From positions 42,636,304 through 42,700,303 of the forward strand of contig CM037785.1 in the NCBI GenBank assembly GCA_021229015.1: DNA of 64,000 nucleotides. The letters are read 5' to 3'. The notes beneath the pieces were generated by a model that was not told the DNA's origin, did not search any database, and saw only the letters and a program-made list of their open reading frames with translations. How positions within the stretch are numbered: the stretch's first letter is position 1; each line of letters opens with the position of its first letter. Shown here piece by piece: positions 56,301 through 64,000 of the stretch. The translations under genes were made by a program, and so were the position numbers. This DNA is from Solen grandis. Its lineage: Eukaryota; Mollusca; Bivalvia; Adapedonta; Solenidae.

Positions 56301-59300
56301 TAGATCTAAGTTAGAGTTCCTTCCTGCCGGTAAAAAACTGAAAACTTAAAATATCAAGGAATTATACCCAGTCTATGATTTGCTAATATCTATTTGTCAA
56401 CTAGAGTGAAATGCTTTTTTTTCGTAGCTGCGAAGATGATGGCCTTAAATGAAACAGAAACATTTGTGTCAGCCATTATAAACTGGTTTACAGAAGTCAC
56501 ATATACGACATCCTACCTGCTTGTTCATAGTCTGGAGACGCTGTAACTCGTCTTCGTCATGGTCAGATGGGGTAGACGGACTGCTCTTTTGCAGGGCATT
56601 CTGGGTAACAAACAACACCGACTCAGATTTAACACCTTTTAGTAATATCTCTTGGCATTTACTTGGCATTTATAAACAATCAGTTGTACAGATCTCCAGC
56701 TGCTGTATTTCAATATATACATAAATATCATGCCTAGATAAAGAGTCAATAGTGGTAGGCAAATGAATAATTTTCCTTAACATCATGCAGTCTAAAATAG
56801 ATTTCAATCAAGATGAGCATTATCTTAAGATCGGGTAGATGAGACACCGGTTCACACAAATTATTTCCATTGACTACACTTTCCTGTAGGACAGATGCTT
56901 CAAATGATATTTAATAACACCTTTTGTTTAGTTATTTATAAACAAAACAGGATATGTAGGGTTCACCATTACGGTACTTTTAGACAATACAAAAACAAGA
57001 CCTGATGACAAAATACAAACAGTTAAAAAGCATAACTTAAATAAGACTATAGCAGAGCAAATCTTACAAGAGATTAATGAAAAGATGCCAGATATCACAG
57101 TTTCCGTTTTTGAACAATATCTAGATGCAATATGTCTCTATTTCACAGTATGCCTGTACCATGCTAAAAAAAGCGCCCACCTGAGCAGTTTTTTCCACAT
57201 GAACCCATCCTGTGTCTTGAGGACTCTTTGACCTTGACAATGAGAGTTCATACAGCTGGTGTTCCAGTTCCTGGATCCTGCTACGGAGGGCCAAGATGTC
57301 TTTTCTGAAACATGTTACAAACATCCTAAAGACTGTATCACTCCTTTTTTTAAAAATTTAATTACACAGTCACATAACTACCTGTATCGTAATTGAGAAC
57401 CAAAGACTATGAGATAGCTTGAATATTCTTTTGATGAACAGATCAGCCTGTAAGTAACATTCAGACTACTGGAAATACGATTTTGAATGGTGGGATGTGG
57501 ACAAAAGATGTGGAAACATAATTAAAACAGATTTCCTAAACCAAAATAATGTACCTTTACCTTTAACCTCTAAGTGTGACCATGACCTTTGGGATACAGG
57601 CCTTTGTCATGTCTGCATGCTGTCACACCATGCTTAACTAGAGCTATCACTGAAGGTGATTAATACCCCCGCAAAATACTTTAATGCAGGAGAAGCCAGA
57701 CTTCAGGCAGAGCATAGATAAGAACCTGTATACATAGTATACTGGTTGTGATAGTAATAAGTAAGTAAAGTTTTTATTTAAAGTTGATAGAGAGTCAATA
57801 ATGGTTGTTTGTCACAGTAGTTTAAAAATATAAGGTTACAGTTCTTGGACACTGCACTTCTCCTAGTCGCCATCTGTTTACATTTTAAGTTTCAAGTATA
57901 TACCATGTATAATATTCGAGTTATGTTCAGGACAAGAAAAACAAGGAAAAGTAACAAAGGGAAATAACTCTGTAATTACTCTAGATAGAGTTATGGTTCT
58001 TGTGCACTGCACTTCCTCATATTGTGGTTGACCATTGTATTAAATTGTTTTGAAATCCAACCAGTAGTTTACAAGTTATACTCTGGACAAGGAAAAGTAA
58101 CAAAGGGCAATAACTCTGTAATTCCTATAGATAGAGTTATGGTTCTTGTGCACTGCACTTCCTCTCATTGTGCTTGACCATTGTATGAAATTGTTTTGAA
58201 ATCCAATCAGTACTTTACAAGTTATACTCCGGACAAGGTTACAAGTTATACTCCGGACAAGGAAAAAATACAAAGGGCAATAACTCTGTAATTACTCTAG
58301 ATAGAGTTATGGTTCTTGTGCACTGCACTTCCTCATATTGTGGTTGACCATTGTATGAAATTGTTTTGAAATCAAACTTGTACTTTTCAAGTTATGCTCC
58401 GGACAAGGAAAAGTAACAAAGGGCAATAACTCTGTAATAAGTCAAGATGGAGTTATGGTTCTTGTGCACTGCACTTCCTCTCCATGTGCTTGATCATTGC
58501 ATGAAGTTGTATTGAATTCCAACTTGTGGTTTTCAAGTTATGCTCCGGACAAGGAAAATGCAACGGACCGCTGGACCGACCGACCGACCACCGGGTGACT
58601 CCTATATACCCCCCCAAACTTTGTTTCGGGGGTATAACAATTGTACAAGTACCAAGCTATTTTAAAATATCTCAATGCATGACAAAGCTATTGGTCAGAT
58701 AAGAAAGGTGATGCCAGCCCGAAAACCAGTCTGCAAAACTAATAATTGCATAATTAATAACAACTAATTAATTGCTTTTCTACTAGGTATAAAATGGCAC
58801 AACTGATTGGTGAACTTCCATCTAATATGTGTAACTTCAAATTTCATCCAGCTGAAAAGTTAACTCACTCAAGTGCTCTCTTGGCTTTTTCAGATTCACT
58901 GTTCTTGTCAATGAGAAATTGGTTCAGTTTCTGAAATAAATGAAAATAAAATTAATACCCATAAAGACAAAGAGGTTTTCTAGCAGTTTAAAAGTAAAAG
59001 GGAAAGCAAAGCAACAAAATGAAATCCAACATTAAAACCCAAACAATTGATTTAAAAACTCGTTCTTTTACTTTCAGGATGCATGATACTTGAGCAAAAC
59101 TGACTCTGTAACAGAAGTATCTCTTTACCTCATGAATATATTTTTAAGGTACAAAGAGGAGATTTTATCAGTCCTAGGAATTGGGTCTGCTGTTTGTCAC
59201 AGTATCAAAATGCATCTAAAAGATGACCTACTGTCCTCTGTAGACCCTGGAATGACTACCAACCTTCAGTTTTGACACTTCCTTAGTGTTCTGTTTCACA

Positions 59301-62300
59301 TAGTCACTAACTATTCCAGCTATTTTCTGTCCATCCCTTTTGTTTTCACCACTTTCTAGGGTAATGGATCGCAGAAAGGTTTCAAGATTAGCTTCAGTAT
59401 GGCCTTCCTGGGAACAAGACAATCATCATCATCATCATCATCATTATAATCATCATCATCATAATCGTTGATTTAAATTTGGTTGTGTATATCTTTTCAC
59501 TCTATCATTTTCTTTTGTGAAATTTTTAGTTTAAAACATTTTATACCAGGCTCAAATTCCACCAATAAAACTCCTGTTTTATAAAATATTTAAGTTTTTT
59601 TTTTGTTGTTGAGTTTAACGTCCCACTGCAAGTATTTTAGTCATTTGGACACTATGTCTATTTGAGACAGATATAGTGCTGCCACACTGCAGTATCACGC
59701 CGAAGACATGTAGCATGACACCCAGTCACATTATACTGACACCGGGTCAACCATTCCTATATGCTAAGTGCCAAGCAAGGGAGCTATACCAGAAGCATTT
59801 TTAATGACTTTGGTACATGGCTGTTTCAACATTAATCATTATTTTAATAACTGGCAATATTTTTTAAGAAATGAAATACATGGGTATCTTTATGACAGAA
59901 AAAAAAAAGAATGATAAAATCTGCTCCAAAGTATTTGAGTATTACTTAGCAATAAGTGCAGAATGTAAATGGGGGAATTCAAGCCCAGAACACATGAAAT
60001 TCTTGAGGTTTAAATCCTGTGAGCTTGTATAAAACCAGATCAGCCTGCAATCAACTCACAAGTTGGTCAAAGTTCTATACTGGTTACATCTAATTAATAC
60101 TTGTTATAAATGATGACTTCGTAAAGATAATGTTTACTTTTCATTTGTTATACACATTTTTCAAAAGAAAAAATAAGGTAAATATCAAAGATATGATCCA
60201 GCTGAAATACACACTTGGAAAAACTATAAGCCAAACCAATCTGATGGTTATTTGTTCTAGATAGTAGATACTTTACTGTTTTTCACAAGACATTAACATA
60301 CCTTTGAAAAAATTAAACTTTCAAAATTCAATTTCCTCTGTTTTTTAAAAGAAAATGAACTTCAGTATCAAGCAGTTTGAACCTGGTATTAGCTGCAACA
60401 TAATGTGGGACCAGGTCATATCATAAATGATTTATCAAATAAAGTGATCTCAGAGCATTATCATTATCGCTAATAACTTCTTGAACAATTACTGATTGTT
60501 AATGGAGTGATAATGAGTTTGTCACTAGCTGTGAAAGTGAACACATACACCTCTCATTACCTTATCAGCACTGTCTGCAGGGAAGCTGAAGTTACTCAGG
60601 TGCATAGCACGTTTCTGAGACATGCCTGCTGACTGTCCTAGGACCATGTTGTCAGAGGACGAATGTTCAAAACCAATTCTGTGAAGTGAAGTGTTGTGAT
60701 CCAAGATCAGAGAGTTATGGTCAAGGTGATTTTCAACAACTATGCTTTCCTGCATGGGAAACTTCTCATCAGAAATATGACTGAACACAGATATGTTCCC
60801 AAGATTGTTGGAGCCATGTGGAATAGATTTTACCACTTCACTTGATTTTAGGGGATCGATTTTTTCCACTTCACTTGATTTTAGGGGATCGATAGCTGTG
60901 TCAAAGAGTTCTGTTGTCCGTACAGGTGAATCGCGTTGGTGTTTGTCGTGATCGGGTGAGCTTGAGGCATATGCAGCGTTTGGGTCTAATGATACTTTAG
61001 GGTTGAGTTGATCTGTCTCATGTCCATGTACGTTTCCAGGGTCAGCATCAGGTGTAGGAGATTCACTGTTGAGGGGCTGGGGCTGTAGGGACACGACAAT
61101 ATTGATAACTAACACACGGCTAAACATACATTGCACTTCCACTGTATATGTATGATAACTATTAACAAATGAACAATATGGTATATGACTGGTCCAGTGT
61201 AAATGTATGTAAACATACTGCAGACTCAAAGATTCTGGTTTTAAATGAAATAAAAAAAAAATCTTCATGCTCTACAGTGAAAAATGGAAAAAAATACTAA
61301 TTGAATGTTAAAAGGAGTACTCTAAAAAGCATCATTTCAAATTGCAAAGAGCGGATTTTCCTTCAAATTATTATTTTTCAATAAATACAAATTGTTCAAA
61401 AATTAATAATTTGTATATCAAGCTATACATTGATGATAAATACTACCAATCTTTATTTTTCTTTTGTCAAGTAAAGATAAAAGCAGACCTATTATTTTTG
61501 TCATTATTTATAATAAATCCTTATCAGACCAGAGTTTTTACCATTTGTGTGTAAACCTGCAACTTAAACTGGCAAGCAAAGAATGTTCATTTTAGGAAAT
61601 TAGAAAAAGTAACTTGTATGGCAGTATTGTCTTCAGTGACCATGAGCATTTAAGGTTTAAACCTTTACCTCATGAATATTCATGTACTAATTTATGAATA
61701 TTAACTTAATGAACTTTGAATGAAATATTAAATTATGGAAGGAGATGTGAATTGTTTGCCAATAAAGCAAACATGTTTGTAGAAGATAAAGGGTTAAGTA
61801 TTGAAATAATGCTGTTTTTTTGGATTTTTTTTTCTAGCATATAAAGTTTTGGTACAAGATAACAATTTCCCACAAAATTTCTGGCACCAGCTGGCTATGC
61901 CAAATCAATGTACTAATGTACAAGTATTTAAAGATGAACAGAATGCTTTGGTACCTTGGCTTTCATTTCAGAATTTTCTGTGTTGATTTTATCCAAAAGT
62001 TTTTGATACTCAGCCTTCAATGTTGTAATTTCCGATTTGTACTCGTGACAAATATCACCTGAAAGAGAAATGAAAACTGTGTTGACATGACAGGCAGGTC
62101 ATAGGCATCTATAAAAGTAGTGAGAATCAGGTCTAAGGTATGTAATTGATTATTAAAAAAAATTGGAGGTCTAAACTGATTACATGATCCCAATTTCATT
62201 CAAGGTTGTGTCAGATAGAATACTGATTCTCTATAATGTTACCTGCATTCCTTTGGAAATTCATTTCTTAATTCTTGTTTCATAAAAATTTAGAAACAGG

Positions 62301-63829
62301 ACTATGGTATCAAATAGATTGAATGCAAGATTGTAGGCAACATAAAATGTAGCTAAATTACACAAAAAGATTAGGGCAGAAAGAGAGGAGACTACTGGCT
62401 TGATGTCATTAATCTTAGAATAATGCACAAAAATATTGTAGATAAAGATATTATTGGTTCATCACAACTATACTATATAAATAAACAATGAACTGTCATA
62501 TTAAAGAATGGAGCAAAAACTGAAACCTATGTGTACATCATTTTTAACCAACCAATGTTGTTTAAGATTTCTTTCTCATTAAGCATTACTGGTATTCATT
62601 TCTAGTATGATTCAATTAAAAACATTTGTCAGCCACTAGGAAAAATACTTTATTTCTAGTACTTGTCCAAACAAGGATGGTTTATGCAGTGGTTTCCTTC
62701 ACACAATCATGACAGTGAGGTAGACAATAAACCAAAGAAATGAATAAGGAAAAGAAGTGACTGGGTACTAAATACTGAGAAGTAGATAAAAAAATATATC
62801 AAATATCCTGAAGTGTGCCATGGTCTAGTGGTAACATTTATCACTATAGATCCGAAGGTTGTGGGTTCAAAACCTTGGAAGGGGCAAGAATCTTTTATGA
62901 TTTTCCATGCACAAAGTACTGGTCCAACTCAGAAACCACCATGCACACAATATAAAGTCATATATTTTGTTTGTCTGATACAGACATCTTTAAAGGAGAA
63001 TTACAAGAAAGCAGATAAAGGACTTTCAAAACAACTTCCTGAAAATTATTATCAGGAGCTTTAACAATACAGGAAATCCTATCTCATCCAATTAGACCAA
63101 TGAGTGATGTGACAAAGCCTTTTACTCCTAACAATTATTTAGCAGAATGGTATGAATACTGTCCCCTATTCCACAATACTTTGCAGATAAGAATGGAAGC
63201 AGAAAATTTGTTCAGAGTGGAAATTGCTATTAGACTGACCCCATGTTCTCAAAAATACTCATGTATGAACTCAAGACTAAAACTAAAATATATTCGATCC
63301 CTATGGAATCTGATGACCCTATTTTGTTTTGAGTATGAACTCATACTCAAATGTAGTATTTATTTACAAGAACACCTTGCCAGGTCCTGCTTTCTATGGT
63401 ATACCTTTATATATATATCGGCATAACTGATTAAGAAATTCAAGCAAGCCAAAAATGGTAAAATAGCACACTCTGATGCTATCTGTTGAACTCTTTGTTT
63501 GGTCTTCAGAAAATTAAACGAACTCAACCACTGTTTGAAAAGCTGTATAGAGTGTGTTTGTTCTTTGGAATGGTTAAATATAAGCCTTAGCATAATCTTA
63601 CTTAATGCTAAGTATCCTCTGATTTTTCCTTCCAAAACGGCCTTATCTTCTCTTAAAATTTTGAGTTCTTCTTCAGCTTGCTGCTTTGAATATTCTTCTA
63701 AGTGTTCCAGGGAAGTTTGAACTTCGTGGTCAATCTTAGCAAGCTGTATGTCTGGTTCTTGCATTGTTTTACATAGCCCCAATAATATTTCCACTTAAGA
63801 CAGGTTTGCACTTCAACAGTGAATCTCCC
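53232..63829 (-). CDS. Coiled-coil protein, possibly TNIP1/ABIN-like, nine visible exons
   Basis: Exons in transcript order: 63829-63602 (coding from 63764), 62058-61955, 61082-60561, 59407-59264, 58930-58869, 57304-57181, 56600-56517, 55684-55487, 53372-53232. All phases agree, giving 514 codons without a stop; the 3' end is missing. The protein is Glu/Lys/Gln-rich coiled coil with a Ser/Asp-rich low-complexity middle (about residues 90-263). LIEANQRWSSEW followed by AKLRDFERML resembles the vertebrate TNIP1 segment LLEVNKQWDQHF...RDFDRKL, and LREDKAVLEGKIRG resembles its N-terminal coil. TNIP proteins bind ubiquitin through a UBAN motif and restrain NF-kB signalling; that motif would lie beyond the last visible exon and is not seen. 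Optineurin/NEMO relatives or an unrelated coiled-coil protein remain possible. Confidence 0.6.
53790..55110 (+). mobile_element. Tandem-repeat element with inverted ends, in an intron
   Basis: Starts ACAAGAGCTGTCAGAGAACA then CGACTATTCAAA; ends GCGACTACAATAGCTCTCAT then TTCGAATAGTCAAGC, inverted relative to the start. The core is about six units of roughly 175 bp with ACTTTAACCAAAATTTCTAA, GGGGCCATAATTTGTAATAT and GTCTGATGCCCCTGAACATA. No ORF. This design (inverted ends around satellite-like core repeats) is known for pearl/Helentron-like elements in bivalves; class is inference. Confidence 0.75.
55186..55427 (+). mobile_element. piggyBac-type MITE with 67-nt hairpin
   Basis: TTAA at both edges (55186-55189, 55424-55427) and perfect 14-bp inverted ends CCCTTTCCCTCATA / TATGAGGGAAAGGG. 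Central hairpin at 55320-55386 with arms of about 33 nt (GCGAACAGCATAAAACC ... GGTTTTATGCTGTTCGC). Same family as 23422-23631. Confidence 0.9.
55487..55684 (-). CDS. Coiled-coil gene exon 8
   Basis: 198 nt, phase 0, encodes LIEANQRWSSEWDHLEKALK, GRLAELQAERDRLAREMTEM, KIADDAKLRDFERMLTAAKR and KAGDEE. This exon carries the clearest TNIP1 resemblance. Confidence 0.88.
56517..56600 (-). CDS. Coiled-coil gene exon 7
   Basis: 84 nt, phase 0 both ends, encodes NALQKSSPSTPSDHDEDELQ then RLQTMNKQ. Leads directly into the TNIP-like coil of the next exon. Confidence 0.82.
57181..57304 (-). CDS. Coiled-coil gene exon 6
   Basis: 124 nt, encodes KDILALRSRIQELEHQLYEL then SLSRSKSPQDTGWVHVEKTA and Q. A coil followed by a Ser-rich break. 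Confidence 0.82.
57637..58640 (+). mobile_element. Tandem-repeat element with terminal hairpin
   Basis: Starts CTAGAGCTATCACTGAAGGT, then TAATACCCCCGCAAAA; ends with the hairpin ATACCCCCCCAAACTTTG / TTTCGGGGGTAT. The core is about five 145-bp units (GTTATGGTTCTTGTGCACTG at about 57990, 58138, 58308 and 58455), one enlarged by a 26-bp duplication. (CCGA)n precedes the hairpin. No ORF. Truncated relative at 52211-52652. Confidence 0.82.
58869..58930 (-). CDS. Coiled-coil gene exon 5
   Basis: 62 nt, encodes KLNQFLIDKNSESEKAKRAL and two bases of E; donor GA|GTGAGT. Coiled coil. Confidence 0.8.
59264..59407 (-). CDS. Coiled-coil gene exon 4
   Basis: 144 nt, encodes EGHTEANLETFLRSITLESG then ENKRDGQKIAGIVSDYVKQN and TKEVSKLK. 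The intron just before it contains a (GAT)n run where a pyrimidine tract is expected. Confidence 0.8.
59418..59466. repeat. (ATC)n microsatellite beside a splice acceptor
   Basis: CATCATCATCATCATCATCA with an interruption and a second run. On the transcript strand it is (GAT)n ending about 15 nt before the TTCCCAG acceptor of the exon at 59264-59407. Confidence 0.95.
59612..59820 (-). mobile_element. Headless SINE
   Basis: The body and tail match 39986-40299 (AGTATTTTAGTCATTTGGAC, AGACAGATATAGTGCTGCCA, CACTGCAGTATCACGCCG), but the tRNA-like head is absent, as expected of 5'-truncated retroposition. Confidence 0.75.
60561..61082 (-). CDS. Coiled-coil gene exon 3, low-complexity
   Basis: 522 nt, phase 0 both ends. 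Ser/Asp/Asn/His-rich, likely disordered. It has an 11-residue tandem duplication (IDPLKSSEVEK / IDPLKSSEVVK, from a 33-bp DNA repeat at about 60833-60893). Ends QKRAMHLSNFSFPADSADK. Confidence 0.85.
61655..61800. other. Possible degenerate MITE
   Basis: AACCTTTACCTCATGAATAT at one edge and GATAAAGGGTTAA at the other are imperfectly inverted, with an AT-rich palindromic middle. Weak. Confidence 0.3.
61955..62058 (-). CDS. Coiled-coil gene exon 2
   Basis: 104 nt, encodes (S)DICHEYKSEITTLKAEYQK then LLDKINTENSEMKAK; coiled coil. Completes a codon (A|GT, Ser) begun in exon 1. Confidence 0.8.
62815..62990 (+). mobile_element. tRNA-derived SINE, second family
   Basis: CCATGGTCTAGTGGTAACAT (A box) and GTGGGTTCAAAACC (B box), then GGGGCAAGAATCTTTTATGA and CATGCACAAAGTACTGGTCC. 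Same blocks as the copy at 43320-43466, opposite strand. Confidence 0.75.
63602..63764 (-). CDS. Coiled-coil gene, first coding exon
   Basis: Start chosen at ATG 63764-63762 (context AACAATGC, A at -3), giving MQEPDIQLAKIDHEVQTSLE then HLEEYSKQQAEEELKILRED and KAVLEGKIRGYLAL. A TAA stop is in frame upstream, and the exon begins at an acceptor (CTTACAG) at 63829, so 63765-63829 is 5' UTR. A GTG-initiated longer reading is not credible. Confidence 0.75.
63769..63774 (-). promoter_or_regulatory. Start-stop upstream ORF (ATGTAA)
   Basis: On the minus strand CTATGTAAAACAATGC: a minimal ORF (ATG directly followed by TAA) ends 4 nt before the proposed start codon. Start-stop elements are known to stall ribosomes. 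The effect here is inference. Confidence 0.5.
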
Positions 63830-64000
63830 CTGTAAGAAAAAGAAAACAATGTCATTGATTTTATTGGTAAGATAATTATCAACATGTGAGTGAATTTCAT
63901 CAACAATCAAAAACACAATACTACTCAGTTAATATGAGCAAATAAAGAAAAGTGGTTTCTTTTAAATGTGTCATACCAGCACTTGAATACAGTAATCTTT

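Noticed and set aside
63360..63794. Longer N-terminus of the coiled-coil protein starting at a GTG, and read-through past 63602
   Set aside because: GTG starts are not expected in eukaryotic nuclear genes, TAA is immediately upstream, and the donor at 63602/63601 fits the next exon's phase exactly.

Overview
This is eukaryotic DNA, most probably from a bivalve mollusc. The evidence is a multi-exon RIOK1 gene, an actin gene, many tRNA-derived SINEs of a type common in molluscs, and short mobile elements built around tandem repeats. The species assignment is an inference; no organelle or rRNA marker is present.

Layout. About 1-34.3 kb is gene-poor. It is dominated by a satellite of about 450 bp per unit, in at least two subfamilies, densely packed with the palindrome TGACGTCA (the CREB/ATF site). 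Satellite clusters tend to end in a recurring module: a GGAAGAA/AATAAT tract, a CATTCG...CGAATG palindrome and GGACTTTCTGC. An intact, divergent, single-coding-exon actin gene lies within this region (21344-22477, minus strand). A second, error-riddled copy of the same actin and its flanks lies at 4.64-11.9 kb.

About 35-64 kb is gene-bearing, with everything on the minus strand. RIOK1 (ribosome-maturation kinase) occupies 35188-47266 with 13 visible coding exons; its first exon or exons are not visible. A long coiled-coil gene, tentatively TNIP1/ABIN-like, occupies 53232-63829 with nine visible coding exons and a start codon; its 3' end is not visible. Introns carry SINEs, two terminal-inverted-repeat DNA elements with target-site duplications, a piggyBac-type MITE, a minisatellite that copies a RIOK1 splice donor, and tandem-repeat mobile elements.

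Assembly caution. There are two 100-N gaps (4537-4636 and 52111-52210). The contig between them has noisy, homopolymer-inflated sequence at both ends (about 4637-15890 and 47460-52110). This looks like unpolished contig ends. Broken reading frames there should not be read as biology without checking. The noise also covers the places where the RIOK1 5' end and the coiled-coil gene's 3' end should be.

The most unusual feature is the TGACGTCA satellite. It has palindromes spaced at exactly 10 bp, internal RNA polymerase III-like A/B boxes, and hairpin arrays that share its terminal GGACTTTCTGC.
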